This document shows positions 42,499 to 51,658 of a stretch of DNA of 64,000 nt, piece by piece. Numbering within the stretch: position 1 is the stretch's first letter; every line of letters begins with the position of its first letter. Under the pieces are notes generated by a model, which had not been told where the DNA came from, made no database searches, and saw only the letters and a program-made list of their open reading frames with translations. This stretch comes from Pseudomonadota bacterium. GTDB lineage: Bacteria > Pseudomonadota > Gammaproteobacteria > Steroidobacterales > Steroidobacteraceae. Made by a program: the position numbers and the translations under genes. The stretch lies in contig JANYAE010000081.1 of assembly GCA_025355105.1 (NCBI GenBank), positions 124,001 to 188,000 on the forward strand, given 5' to 3'.

Positions 42499-44292
42499 AT
42501 GCGCCAGTCGTTGTCTGCCGTCCTCTGTCTGTTGCTGCTGCCGGCCGCCGCGTTCGCGGCACCCGGCGTGGCCCAGGCGGTCGCCGACCGCGTCTACCGC
42601 AACGGCGTCATCTTCACCGCCGACCGCGGCAACTCGCAAGCCGAGGCCATTGCCGTTGGCGGCGGCAGGATCCTCTACGTCGGCACCAGCCCGGGGGTGG
42701 AGGCGTTCATCGGCGCCGCGACCGTCACCATGGACCTGCACGGCCGCTTCCTGATGCCAGGGCTCGTCGATGGCCACATGCATCCGCTCGAGGCAGGCGC
42801 ACAGCTGCTCAAGTGCAACCTCAACTACGAGTCGCTGACGGTTGCCGAGCTGCAGACGCGCGTCCAGGCCTGCCTCGACGGTAGCGCCGCCAAGGAGCCC
42901 GATGCCTGGCTCGAGGTCGTCAATTGGTTCCAGGAAACGATGCGCCCGGCCGGAGTGCGAACCAGCGCCGCGACGCTGGACGGGCTGCGCACCCATCGGC
43001 CGATCATCGTCCTGTCGTCGCAGGGCCATACCGGGCTCGCCAACGGTCGCGCGCTCGCCCTTGCGCACATCACGGCGGCCACGCCGGATCCGGTCGGCGG
43101 CAAGCTCTGGCGCGACGCGTCCGGCGCGCCAACCGGGCTGCTCGAGGAGGAGGCGGCGTTCTCGCTCGTCACGGCGCTGCTACCGAAAACGACGTCCGAG
43201 GAAGACGTCGCCGCGGCGGCGGCGGCGCTGCGCGCCATGAGTGCGCAGGGCGTCACCAGCTTCCTAGACGCCGCGGCCTCGGAGCAGTCGATCGCGGCAT
43301 TCGCGGCGTTGCGTCGCGCCGGCGGGCTGACGGCGCGCGCGCACTTCGCGCCGCCGATCCTGCCGGCGGAGCAGGGCACGCTGGCTGCGGCGGTGGCACG
43401 CGTGGTCCGGCTGAGATCGCAGTATGACGAGGGGGTGATCGGCCACGCGCCCGGTATCACGGTACGCAATGCCAAGCTATTCCTGGACGGCGTGATCTAC
43501 GTGCCGGCATTCACCGGCGCCATGGTCGAGCCGTATCGGCGCAACGCCGGCAGCGAGGCCCGGCCGCGCTGGGTGACCGGCACGAATCGCGGTCCGGCGG
43601 TCTACTTTCCGCCGGCAGCGCTAGCGGCCGCGCTCGTCGCCCTCGGACGCGCTGGCATCGATCCGCACCTGCACGCCGACGGCGACGGCGCGGTGCGCGC
43701 CGCGCTCGATGCGGTGGCGGCCCTGCGCAAGGCGATGCCTCGCGCCGACATCCGGCCGGCGATCGCGCACGACGAGATCGTGACGCGCGCGGACTTCCCA
43801 CGCTTCAAGGCGCTCGGCGTGATCCCGGTGCTGTCACTTCAGTGGGCCCAGCCGGCCGGCTACACGCTCGGACTGCGCGAGGTCTTCGGTCCGGCGCGCA
43901 TGAAGATCCTCGAGCCCGCGGGGCTGCTGGCCGCCGCCGGCGCGCCGATCGCCTTCGGCAGCGACTGGCCGGTCGACGCCCTCGATGAATGGTTCGCGCT
44001 CAAGGTCGGCGTGACCCGCACCGGGCCGGCGGATTCGGCGCCGGAATACCGCGGGCGTCTCGGCGCCGATCCCGGCCTCGCGCCGTCGGCGGTGCTGCGT
44101 GCCGCGACCATCGGTGCCGCGTACGAGCTTCACGAGGACGACGCGACGGGCTCGCTCGAGGTCGGCAAGGCCGCGGACCTCATCGTCCTCGACCGCAATC
44201 CGCTCGTCGTGCCGGCGGAGGACATCGCCGGAACGCGGGTGCTGCAGACTCTGGTCGGCGGTGAGGTGGTGTACACCGCCGCGCGTCGGTAG
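42499..44292 (+). CDS. Secreted amidohydrolase family 3 protein (YtcJ-like)
   Basis: A 597-residue metal-dependent amidohydrolase with an export signal (MRQSLSAVLCLLLLPAAAFA). AGGA precedes the ATG. Metal-site motifs of the family are MPGLVDGHMHPLEAG, the HLHADGDGAV strand (IDPHLHADGDG), AIAHDEIV and the final Asp region FGSDWPVDALDEW. The C-terminal DDATGSLEVGKAADLIVLDRNPL is typical of YtcJ-like proteins. These hydrolyse diverse amide or ester bonds, and the substrate is unknown. It is likely periplasmic. Confidence 0.88.
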   Translation: MRQSLSAVLCLLLLPAAAFAAPGVAQAVADRVYRNGVIFTADRGNSQAEAIAVGGGRILYVGTSPGVEAFIGAATVTMDLHGRFLMPGLVDGHMHPLEAGAQLLKCNLNYESLTVAELQTRVQACLDGSAAKEPDAWLEVVNWFQETMRPAGVRTSAATLDGLRTHRPIIVLSSQGHTGLANGRALALAHITAATPDPVGGKLWRDASGAPTGLLEEEAAFSLVTALLPKTTSEEDVAAAAAALRAMSAQGVTSFLDAAASEQSIAAFAALRRAGGLTARAHFAPPILPAEQGTLAAAVARVVRLRSQYDEGVIGHAPGITVRNAKLFLDGVIYVPAFTGAMVEPYRRNAGSEARPRWVTGTNRGPAVYFPPAALAAALVALGRAGIDPHLHADGDGAVRAALDAVAALRKAMPRADIRPAIAHDEIVTRADFPRFKALGVIPVLSLQWAQPAGYTLGLREVFGPARMKILEPAGLLAAAGAPIAFGSDWPVDALDEWFALKVGVTRTGPADSAPEYRGRLGADPGLAPSAVLRAATIGAAYELHEDDATGSLEVGKAADLIVLDRNPLVVPAEDIAGTRVLQTLVGGEVVYTAARR

Positions 44293-44442
44293 GGCGCCAG
44301 CCAGGCGGGCCCGGCGCGTCCGTGCGAGCGGCACGACCGGCGCAGCCGGGCTGCCGTCCGGGTTTGCGGATCGGCGCAGCAGGTCGCGATTCTGTAGCCT
44401 TGGCAGCGAGCGCCACTGCGCGCGGCCGGAAGGGCGTGAGGA

Positions 44443-44814
44443 ATGCTACCGAAGCGAAAGATCTGGCTCGAGCGGGCGACCAACTGGGGCATTGCCGTGG
44501 CCGTGCCGCTGGTGGCGATCGGTGGCTTCAAGCTGCTTGCTCACGCGCGGGACGGTGCCCAGCCGCTGCCCGGGCAGCTGGCGCCGCCGGCAGCGTCCGG
44601 CCGGATCCTGGCGGCGCCACCGATCGATGCCAGCGTGCCGCCGGTCGTGACCTTGCAGCGGGGGCCGGTCACCGCACCACCTGCGGCAGCCGATCCGCGC
44701 TGCACGGCGCTCGCGGGCGCGCGCGCTGACGCCGCCGACCACACCGTGGCGCGCGTCGACCGCCAACGGGCGTCCGAGGCGCAGGCGCGGCGCCTCGGCT
44801 GCCTGCGGCGCTAG
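44443..44814 (+). CDS. Small membrane-anchored hypothetical protein
   Basis: A 123-residue protein of unknown function with a GAGG site. One hydrophobic helix (NWGIAVAVPLVAIGGFKLLA, residues 14-33) is preceded by a basic stretch, so the rest should be periplasmic. A proline- and alanine-rich linker (PLPGQLAPPAASG) leads to a short basic C-terminal segment with two cysteines (DPRCTALAG and RRLGCLRR) that could pair. I know no family for it. The codon pattern supports a real gene. Confidence 0.6.
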   Translation: MLPKRKIWLERATNWGIAVAVPLVAIGGFKLLAHARDGAQPLPGQLAPPAASGRILAAPPIDASVPPVVTLQRGPVTAPPAAADPRCTALAGARADAADHTVARVDRQRASEAQARRLGCLRR

Positions 44815-44897
44815 CTCGCCGTCCGGGCGTTGAGATTGGCGGCCGCCGTCCCCATTTCGCACCTGCTCCCGTCACCACTGCCCAAGGCCCCGCCGCG

Positions 44898-45683
44898 ATG
44901 ACCCTGAAGACCTGCATGCCGGCCGTGTTTGTCGGCCACGGCAGTCCGACGAACGCGCTCGCCGACAATGCGGCGACCGACGGCTGGCGCGCGCTCGGCG
45001 CCAAGCTGCCGCGGCCGCGCGCGATCCTTTCGATCTCGGCACACTGGTACACGAGCGGCAGCTTCGTGACCAGCAATCCCGTGCCGCGGACGATCCACGA
45101 CTTCGGCGGCTTCCCGAAGCCGCTCTACGAGGTGCGCTACGGCGCGCCGGGCGATCCGGCGCTCGCGGCACGGGTCATCGAGTTGTTGGCGCCGGACCCG
45201 GTACGCCCGAGCACGGAATGGGGTCTCGATCACGGCACTTGGTCGGTGCTCGTGCACATGTACCCGCAGGCGGATATCCCGGTCGTGCAGCTGAGCATCG
45301 ACGGGACACAACCTGCGGCGGTGCATTACGCGCTCGGCCAGCGGTTGACCGCGCTGCGTGACGAGGGCGTCCTGCTGCTCGGCAGCGGCGGGATCGTACA
45401 CAACCTGATGCGCGTCGACTGGGCGAACGCGAGCCCACCGCCGCCGTGGGCCGTGGATTTCGACGAACGCGTGCGCGCGCGCATCCTCGAAGGTGACGAC
45501 GCGGCGGTCATCAACTATGAGCAGCTTGGCGAAGGCGCGCGTCTGTCGGTGCCGACGGCCGAGCACTATCTGCCGCTGATGTACGTGCTCGGCAGCCGCC
45601 GCGCGGGCGACGTGGCGACGATCCCGCTGACCGGCTTCGAGCTCGGTACGATCAGCCTGACGGCGGTTCAGCTCGGCGCCTGA
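44898..45683 (+). CDS. Extradiol ring-cleavage dioxygenase, 4,5-DOPA dioxygenase (YgiD-like) family
   Basis: A 261-residue class III extradiol dioxygenase (LigB fold). The N-terminal metal-site motif is VFVGHGSPTNALADN. Next comes LSISAHWYTSG with a second His, and a conserved GLDHGTWSVLVHMYP motif carries further His. GSGGIVHNL supplies the C-terminal region. The family uses non-haem Fe(II) or Zn and opens catechol-type rings. YgiD acts on DOPA in vitro. No pathway partner is adjacent, so the natural substrate is open. Confidence 0.87.
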   Translation: MTLKTCMPAVFVGHGSPTNALADNAATDGWRALGAKLPRPRAILSISAHWYTSGSFVTSNPVPRTIHDFGGFPKPLYEVRYGAPGDPALAARVIELLAPDPVRPSTEWGLDHGTWSVLVHMYPQADIPVVQLSIDGTQPAAVHYALGQRLTALRDEGVLLLGSGGIVHNLMRVDWANASPPPPWAVDFDERVRARILEGDDAAVINYEQLGEGARLSVPTAEHYLPLMYVLGSRRAGDVATIPLTGFELGTISLTAVQLGA

Positions 45684-45733
45684 GCGTCGCGCGCCTTGCG
45701 GTGACGGACGAGGCTCGCAGCGGGGGGGCGGCG

Positions 45734-46390
45734 ATGAAGGTGCTTGTCTTTGGGGCGAGCGGCATGGTCGGGCAGGGCGTGCTGCGCGAGTGCCTGATCG
45801 ATCCTGACGTCACCGAGGTGCTGTCGATCGGCCGCAGCGACTGCGGCCTTCGCGACGCGAAGCTCCGCGAGATCCGCCGGGCGGATCCAGCCGAACTCGC
45901 GGCGCTCGAGCCCGAGCTCGCGCGCTTCGATGCCTGCTTCTTCTGCCTCGGCGTGTCGGCAGGCGGGCTGAGCGAGGCGGCCTACACGCGCCTGACACAC
46001 GACCTCACGCTCGCGGTCGCGCGCACGCTCGCGCGGCTGCGTCCCGGGATGACCTTCATCTACGTCTCCGGCATGGGGACCGACAGTACCGGCCGCGGCC
46101 GCAGCATGTGGGCGCGGGTCAAGGGGCGGACCGAGAACGAGCTGCTCGCGCTGCCGCTCGCCGCGACGATGTTTCGCCCGGCGGTGATCGTGCCGATGCA
46201 CGGCGAACGCTCGAAGACGCTGGCCTACAGGCTGCTCTACGCGCTGGTCGCGCCGCTGTTGCCGCTGCTGCGGCGTGCGTCGCCGCGCTACGTCACGACC
46301 ACCGAGCAGGTCGGCCGGGCGATGCTCGCGGTCGCCGCACGCGGCGCGTCGCACGAGGTGCTCGAAAACGCCGACATCAACGCGTTCTGA
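45734..46390 (+). CDS. NAD(P)-binding atypical SDR, YbjT/HTATIP2-like
   Basis: A 218-residue Rossmann protein. The start at 45734 follows a GGGGGGGCGG stretch and gives MKVLVFGASGMVGQGVLREC, with the G-x-x-G-x-x-G nucleotide motif near the N-terminus. A longer GTG start at 45701 is possible. CFFCLGVSAGGLSEAAY and FIYVSGMGTDSTG match the HTATIP2/YbjT group, whose members bind NADPH and often lack a known substrate. It is codirectional with the dioxygenase 50 bases upstream. Confidence 0.83.
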   Translation: MKVLVFGASGMVGQGVLRECLIDPDVTEVLSIGRSDCGLRDAKLREIRRADPAELAALEPELARFDACFFCLGVSAGGLSEAAYTRLTHDLTLAVARTLARLRPGMTFIYVSGMGTDSTGRGRSMWARVKGRTENELLALPLAATMFRPAVIVPMHGERSKTLAYRLLYALVAPLLPLLRRASPRYVTTTEQVGRAMLAVAARGASHEVLENADINAF

Positions 46391-46400
46391 GGCGCGGCAG

Positions 46401-48167
46401 CTAGCCGGCGATCGGGCCGGGGCGTTGCAGGTAGCGCTCGCGGATGGCGTCGGCGACGCGATAGCTCAGCGCGCCGACGGTGCCGGTCGGGTTGTAGCCC
46501 GCGTTTTGCGGGAAGGCGCTCGCACCGACGACGAACACGTTCGGCACGTCCCAGCTCTGCAGGTAGGGATTGACGGCGCTGGTGGCCGGGTCCGCACCCA
46601 TGACCGCGCCGCCGGTGTTGTGGGTCGACTGGTAGGGGACGATGCTGTAGCGGCCGCTGCGCGCCGCGGCGCTCACGGCGCTCGGCGCGAGCGCCCGCGC
46701 GATGGCCTCGGCGCGCGCCGTCAGGTACTCGGACATCCGCCGCTCATTGTCATGGAAGTCGAAGGTCATGCGCAGCAGCGGCAGACCACAGGCGTCGCGG
46801 TAGGTCGGGTCGATGTCGAGGTAGTTGGTGCGGTAGCTCTGCACCGCGCCGTGAGCGACGATGCCGAGCGAGCGGCCGGAGTAGTGCGCGACGGCCTTCT
46901 TCCACGCGCCTCCCCAGCGTGGCGTGCCCGGCGGCACCGGGTGCGATTCGATCGGCCGCGTGCCGGTCGAGCTGCAGGCGATGAAGCCGCCGCCGACGAA
47001 GCCGAGCCCGCTGTGGTCGAAGTTGTCACCGTTGAACTCGTCGACCACCTGGCCGAGGGCGCCGGCGCCCATGAACGGATTGAACGCCTTGTCCTCGAAA
47101 AACGCAGTGACGCCGCTGATGCACTGGTAGGCGTAGTTGCGCCCGACGACGCCCTGGTTCGCGACCGGGTCGTAGGGCCGGCCGATCCCGGCGAGCAACA
47201 GGTGGCGGACGTTGCCGAACACGTAGGACGTCAGCAGCACGATCTCGGCCGGCTGCTCGAACTCGCGGCCGCGCGCGTCGACGTAGCTGACGCTGACGGC
47301 GCGCTTGCGCTGCGAGTCGAGGTTGACTCGCAGCACGTTGGCGCGGGTGCGCAGCTGGTAGCGGGGGCTGGCGAGCAGCGCCGGCAGCACTGCGGTCTGC
47401 GGGCTCGCCTTGGCGCCCATCTCGCAGCCGAAGCGTTCGCAATAGCCGCAGTAGACGCATGGACCGAGCGTCTGGCCGTACGGGTTGGTGTAGCCGCGCG
47501 TCATGTTCGCGCTCGGCATCGGAAATGAATGGTAGCCAAGCGCGGTGCTCGCCTGGGCGAACAGCGCAGTGGCGTAGCTGTCCTGCATCGGCGGGTTCGG
47601 GTAGTCCCGCGAGCGCGGTCCCTCGAAGGGGTTGCCGCCGGGGCGGATCTCGCCGTGCAGGTTGCCGGCACGGCCGCCGATGCCGTACACCTGCTCGAAG
47701 CGGTCGTAGTGCGCTTCGAGGTCGGCGTAGCTCACCCCCCAGTCCTGGCTCGTGCAGTCGGCGGCGAGCGCGTCCTTGCCGTAACGCGCGATCGAGCGCG
47801 AGCGCGTCTCGAAGTCCCACGGCAGGAAGCGCCAGGTTTGTCCGTTCCAGTGCACGCCCGCGCCGCCGACACCCTCGCCGGGCAGGAATGAGCCGAGCTG
47901 GCGCATCGGCAGCGCGGTCTCGCCCGGAGCATTGCGAAAGCTCAGGGTCTCGCGCGACAGGTCCTGCATGAGCTCGAAGCGCCGGCTGTACTTGAGTTCG
48001 TCATGGATGCCCGGCATGTCGAAGTCGGGGTGCGTGTCGCGCGGCGCGCCGCGTTCGAGGCCGACGACCTGGAGGCCGGCGTCGGTGAGCTCCTTGCCGA
48101 GGATCGTGCCGCTGACGCCGACGCCGACGGTCACGACATCGACCGGCTTGAGTCGTGTGGCGGTCAT
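46401..48167 (-). CDS. GMC oxidoreductase, membrane-bound alcohol/sugar dehydrogenase large subunit
   Basis: A 588-residue FAD-dependent GMC dehydrogenase. The FAD motif is VVTVGVGVSGTILGKEL. Conserved regions are GEGVGGAGVHWNGQTWRFLP, and at the C-terminus THNTGGAVMG and NVFVVGASAFPQNAGYNPTGTVGAL, with the catalytic-region His and Asn. A Cys cluster, CVYCGYCERFGC near residue 240, resembles the iron-sulfur site of FAD-glucose dehydrogenase. The signal is not on this protein. It probably rides with its Tat-bearing partner, encoded 8 bases upstream. The usual cytochrome c subunit is not encoded nearby. Confidence 0.9.
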   Translation of the reverse strand: MTATRLKPVDVVTVGVGVSGTILGKELTDAGLQVVGLERGAPRDTHPDFDMPGIHDELKYSRRFELMQDLSRETLSFRNAPGETALPMRQLGSFLPGEGVGGAGVHWNGQTWRFLPWDFETRSRSIARYGKDALAADCTSQDWGVSYADLEAHYDRFEQVYGIGGRAGNLHGEIRPGGNPFEGPRSRDYPNPPMQDSYATALFAQASTALGYHSFPMPSANMTRGYTNPYGQTLGPCVYCGYCERFGCEMGAKASPQTAVLPALLASPRYQLRTRANVLRVNLDSQRKRAVSVSYVDARGREFEQPAEIVLLTSYVFGNVRHLLLAGIGRPYDPVANQGVVGRNYAYQCISGVTAFFEDKAFNPFMGAGALGQVVDEFNGDNFDHSGLGFVGGGFIACSSTGTRPIESHPVPPGTPRWGGAWKKAVAHYSGRSLGIVAHGAVQSYRTNYLDIDPTYRDACGLPLLRMTFDFHDNERRMSEYLTARAEAIARALAPSAVSAAARSGRYSIVPYQSTHNTGGAVMGADPATSAVNPYLQSWDVPNVFVVGASAFPQNAGYNPTGTVGALSYRVADAIRERYLQRPGPIAG

Positions 48168-48175
48168 GCCCGGGC

Positions 48176-48997
48176 TCAGCTGCGCTTGTCGAGGCGGGTG
48201 TGCAGCGCGTGGCCGTGGGCATCCACCGGTGCGCGGCCCTGCTGGACGTCGCCGATGGAGACCGGCTCGACGCGGTACGGCACGTTGTGCTTGCCGATCT
48301 CGTCGACGTAGGCGGCGGCGACTCCCGGGAATCCGGCCAATCGCCAGCCGGCCTTGTCGCGGTTGCCGCCGTACATCGGGTCGGCGAAGAAGCCTTCCTG
48401 GGTGTTGGCGAGCAGCAGCGAAAAAAACAGCGGCGCGGCGACGCTCTCGAGCGCGATGCTGCCAGCCTCGAGTCCCTTCAGGACCTCCTCGCGCTGCAGC
48501 GCCTCGAGCGCGTCGAAGCCGCGGCCGTAGTGCGTCCGGCAGTAGGCATCCGACTCGGCGATGCCCGCCCGGTAGATCTCGCGCGGGGTCAGCCGCGACT
48601 GGAAGCCCTGCTCCGGCGTGCCCTCAGGCCAAGGACCCAGGCGATAGGTCCGCGCCGCCGTGCCGAAGGCGCCGGCAAGCTGCCGATCGATGAAGGTTGC
48701 CACGCCGGCCTCGCGGGCGCCGGGGCCGAGCTCGTCCGCCGGGATCAGGACGCCGATCGCCGCCTCGACGAAGGCGGCCTCTGGGCCGGTCAGGCACTGG
48801 AAGGCCTCGGCCTCGCCGGGCACCGCGCCACGGTGCGCGCCGTGATGCGCCGGGTGCATCAACGCTGTCCCGCTGCCCGCCGCCGGCGCTGATGCCGATG
48901 CCGGCGGCGGTGCGTCGGCGTCGGCGGGCGGCAGACCGGCTGCGCCGAGCGCGGTGACGGCCTTGAGGAAATTCCGTCGGCTGCTGGAGAGGTCCAT
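48176..48997 (-). CDS. Gluconate 2-dehydrogenase subunit 3 family protein with Tat signal
   Basis: A 273-residue small subunit of a GMC-type dehydrogenase. The N-terminus carries a twin-arginine signal (SSRRNFLKAVTALGAAGLP). It would be exported folded and could carry the GMC subunit along. A His/Ala-rich linker follows (MHPAHHGAHRG), then the subunit 3 core: ALIPADELGPGAREAG-type helix, FFSLLLANTQEGFFADPMYGGNRDKAGW. The last segment, FADPMYGGNRDKAGWRLAGFPG, is the family signature. AGGAG precedes the ATG. First gene of the pair, divergent from the DUF6644 cluster. Confidence 0.88.
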   Translation of the reverse strand: MDLSSSRRNFLKAVTALGAAGLPPADADAPPPASASAPAAGSGTALMHPAHHGAHRGAVPGEAEAFQCLTGPEAAFVEAAIGVLIPADELGPGAREAGVATFIDRQLAGAFGTAARTYRLGPWPEGTPEQGFQSRLTPREIYRAGIAESDAYCRTHYGRGFDALEALQREEVLKGLEAGSIALESVAAPLFFSLLLANTQEGFFADPMYGGNRDKAGWRLAGFPGVAAAYVDEIGKHNVPYRVEPVSIGDVQQGRAPVDAHGHALHTRLDKRS

Positions 48998-49287
48998 GCG
49001 GCGGCTCCTGAGATCAGGGGCAGGTCGCCACGCTTGTGGTTGTTGGATCGGGCGCGGCGATCGATCGTAGCACGCCGCTGCGGGCTTCCCGGGGAGTTGC
49101 CGGGCGGGCTCCGCCGGTGTGCGCTGCGACATCGTGCCGGCCAGCGTTCGACACGCACGCAGCCGAGGCAGTAGGATTCGCGGGCGCCGTGACGAGGTGA
49201 CGGTCACGACACCGCTGCGGCGCTGCACATCGAACATCAGGTGACGGCGTCGGCGGCCTTGCCGCGGCGGGCCCAGGCGGAGCATTG

Positions 49288-49794
49288 ATGGCAGGCTTTT
49301 CGGAACATCCGCTGCGCTCGCTGGCCGCGTGGCTCGCGGACACGGCGCTCAGCCGGACGCTGCAGACGGTCGACTGGCTGGTGCCGGCGATCCAGACGGC
49401 CCACATCCTCGCGGTCGCCGTGGTGATTTCCTCGGTGCTGATGCTGTCGCTCGCGGTGTTCGGCCTGCACGGCCGCGAGCAACCGCTCAGCCGCAGCGTC
49501 GCGCGCTTCGCGCCAGCCATCGGCGTCGGCCTGCCGGTGCTGCTCGTGACCGGCGCCTTGATGATCGCGGCCGAGCCTGACCGGGCGCTCCCGAACCCGG
49601 CCTTCCAGCTCAAGATGGCGATGCTCGTCGGCGCGGCGCTGCTGACTTGGCTATACGCGCGCAGCGTCCGAGGCACGCCGGCGACGGGACCGGCGCGGCC
49701 GCTCGTGGTGCGCCTCGCCGCCGGCACCTCGCTCGTGCTGTGGGTCGCGGTGCTGGTCGCCGGGCGCTGGATCGCCTACACCTTGTCGCGCTAG
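49288..49794 (+). CDS. DUF6644-like four-helix membrane protein (first copy)
   Basis: A 168-residue inner-membrane protein with about four helices. I believe it belongs to DUF6644, of unknown function. His39 lies in WLVPAIQTAHILAVAVV, and the same W-x(n)-H-x-L-A pattern recurs in the next gene, as does the ending GRWIAYT versus GRWIGFT. A buried conserved His in a small four-helix protein would suit haem or quinone binding, but that is inference. First of four codirectional genes at 49.3-51.6 kb, divergent from the GMC dehydrogenase pair. Confidence 0.72.
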   Translation: MAGFSEHPLRSLAAWLADTALSRTLQTVDWLVPAIQTAHILAVAVVISSVLMLSLAVFGLHGREQPLSRSVARFAPAIGVGLPVLLVTGALMIAAEPDRALPNPAFQLKMAMLVGAALLTWLYARSVRGTPATGPARPLVVRLAAGTSLVLWVAVLVAGRWIAYTLSR

Positions 49795-49814
49795 CCGCCG
49801 GGGACACGCTTCGC

Positions 49815-50318
49815 ATGACGATCGCCACCGCCCTCGAGGCGCTCTACGCCACCGCGCTCGCGACGCAGATCCGCGAGAACGAATTCGCGTTTCCATGGAT
49901 CGAGAGCCTGCACGTGCTCGCGATCACGCTGGTGGTCGGCTCGATCGCGATCCTCGACCTGCGGTTGCTCGGCTGGGCGTCTCGAGACCGGGCGGTCACG
50001 CGCCTGTCGGCTGAGGTGCTACCGGTCACGTGGGGCGCGTTCGGCGTCGCGGTCCTGTCCGGCGCCCTGCTTTTCGCCTCGAACGCGCCGAAATACCTCG
50101 ACAACCGCTACTTTCAGGCCAAGCTCGTGCTGCTCGCGCTCGCCGGGCTCAACATGTTGGTATTCCAGTTCCTCCTGGCGCGCAATCTTGCCACCTGGGA
50201 CGCAGCGGGCGCGACGCCGCGCGCCGCGCGACTTGCCGCGGCGCTGTCGCTGGTACTCTGGGCGTCGGTAATCGCCTGCGGCCGCTGGATCGGCTTCACG
50301 ATGCTGGCGGGATACTGA
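49815..50318 (+). CDS. DUF6644-like four-helix membrane protein (second copy)
   Basis: A 167-residue paralogue of the preceding gene, 20 bases downstream. Shared features are the first-helix pattern FPWIESLHVLAITLVVGS with His33, the short loop after helix 2, the KLVLLALAGLNMLVFQF helix and the final GRWIGFTML. The two probably form a heterodimer. The ATG at 49815 is used, since an upstream in-frame extension overlaps the first copy and is spurious. Function unknown. Confidence 0.74.
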   Translation: MTIATALEALYATALATQIRENEFAFPWIESLHVLAITLVVGSIAILDLRLLGWASRDRAVTRLSAEVLPVTWGAFGVAVLSGALLFASNAPKYLDNRYFQAKLVLLALAGLNMLVFQFLLARNLATWDAAGATPRAARLAAALSLVLWASVIACGRWIGFTMLAGY

Positions 50319-50359
50319 CCGCGCCGGACTCGGCGCTTGACGTGGAGGGAGAGACCGTC

Positions 50360-51169
50360 ATGGACATCTTGCGCAGGGTGCTGCTGTCGACGGCGCTGAC
50401 GGTGGCGACGGTCGCGGCGGCCGGCGAGGCCGAGCTCAATCCCGCGCCGAGCGCGGCCGACTGGTCCGCGATCGCGCGCCTGCCGGACTGGAGCGGCGTC
50501 TGGACGCCGTTCGTGCGCGACCAGGACCGGCGCATCAAGGATGACCCGACGCCGTGGCGGCCGGAGGTCGCCAAGCAGATCGCGACCATGGAGGCCGACG
50601 AGAAGGCCGGCCGGCCGCGCGGGCTGTTCATCGACTGTCTACCGGAGGGCATGCCGTCGTGGATGCTGATCACCCACAACGCCTTCGAGGTGCTGTTCAC
50701 GCCAGGGCGCGTGACGCTGCTCGGCGAGATGGACGGCAACCGGATCCGCCGCATCTACACCGACGGCCGCGGTCACCCGCCGGATCCGGATCCGACCTTC
50801 CACGGCCACTCCATCGGCCACTGGGAAGGCACGACGCTGGTCGTCGACACGATCGGCGTTCTGCCCCAGTCCTGGGTCGCCGTCAGCGAGGCGGTCGGCC
50901 TGCCGAACAACGGTGGCCTGCACATCATCGAGCGCCTGCACCTCGAGGGGCCCGAGCGGCTGTACGATGAGCTCGAAATCATCGCGCCGAAGGTGCTCGC
51001 GCAGCCCTGGAAGACGACGCGCATCTACTTCCGCCAGCGCGCTCGCAAATACGACATCGTCGAGGGCGTCTGCCTGCAGGGTGGCATGAGCTCGCGCCAG
51101 GACGAATTCGGCAACTGGCTGTACGTGCCGATCCCGCAAGAGGATGGCAACCCGGTGCCGCCGAAGTGA
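50360..51169 (+). CDS. Secreted protein of unknown function in the DUF6644/DUF6152 cluster
   Basis: A 269-residue protein with a signal peptide ([21 protein letters not shown]). I recognise the pattern but know no function. The parts are a WSGVWTPF opening, a CLPEGMPSWML motif, AFEVLFTPGRVTLLGEMDGNRIRRIYTDGR, HSIGHWEGTTLVVDTIG and HIIERLHLEG. Homologues I recall are annotated as hypothetical and usually sit beside DUF6152 proteins, as here. The likely location is the periplasm. GGAGGGAGAG precedes the ATG. Confidence 0.75.
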   Translation: MDILRRVLLSTALTVATVAAAGEAELNPAPSAADWSAIARLPDWSGVWTPFVRDQDRRIKDDPTPWRPEVAKQIATMEADEKAGRPRGLFIDCLPEGMPSWMLITHNAFEVLFTPGRVTLLGEMDGNRIRRIYTDGRGHPPDPDPTFHGHSIGHWEGTTLVVDTIGVLPQSWVAVSEAVGLPNNGGLHIIERLHLEGPERLYDELEIIAPKVLAQPWKTTRIYFRQRARKYDIVEGVCLQGGMSSRQDEFGNWLYVPIPQEDGNPVPPK

Positions 51170-51216
51170 CCGCCACCAATGCCAGCGACACCATGCACTC
51201 TGACCGGGGAACGCCG

Positions 51217-51636
51217 ATGAACCGTACGCCGCTTCGAACGCTTTGCGCCACTGCCGTGCTGTGGGCCACCGCCGGCCTCGTGCCCGCGTTCGCCCATCAC
51301 TCGTTCGCCATGTTCGACTTCGCGAAGGTGGTGACCATCAGCGGCACCGTCAAGGAATTCCAGTGGACGAACCCGCACGTCGTGCTGTGGGTCAACGCCG
51401 ACGGCGCCAGCGGCGAGGCGCCGTCGGTCTGGTCGCTCGAACTCACGAGCCCCGGCAACCTGACGCGCGGCGGCTGGGACCGCAAGGCGCTCAATGCCGG
51501 CGACAAGGTGTCGGTGGAGCTCAATCCGCTGCGCAACGGCAATCACGGCGGTGCGCTCATCAAGGTCACCGACGAGACCACCGGTAAGAGCTACTCGACG
51601 AACCTGCGCGCCTACGAGAAGCCCGGCCTGCAGTGA
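51217..51636 (+). CDS. DUF6152 family secreted protein
   Basis: A 139-residue protein with a signal peptide (MNRTPLRTLCATAVLWATAG) ending in PAFAHHSFAMFDF. The mature part has the DUF6152 hallmark: HHSFAMFD, then VVTISGTVKEFQWTNPHVVLWV, and GDKVSVELNPLRNGNHGGAL. It reads as a small OB-like beta-barrel. The double His right after the signal cleavage site is striking and could bind metal. GGGGA precedes the ATG at 51217. Last gene of the four-gene cluster. Function unknown. Confidence 0.8.
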   Translation: MNRTPLRTLCATAVLWATAGLVPAFAHHSFAMFDFAKVVTISGTVKEFQWTNPHVVLWVNADGASGEAPSVWSLELTSPGNLTRGGWDRKALNAGDKVSVELNPLRNGNHGGALIKVTDETTGKSYSTNLRAYEKPGLQ

Positions 51637-51658
51637 CCGTTTGGTCCCGGCCGCGCGC

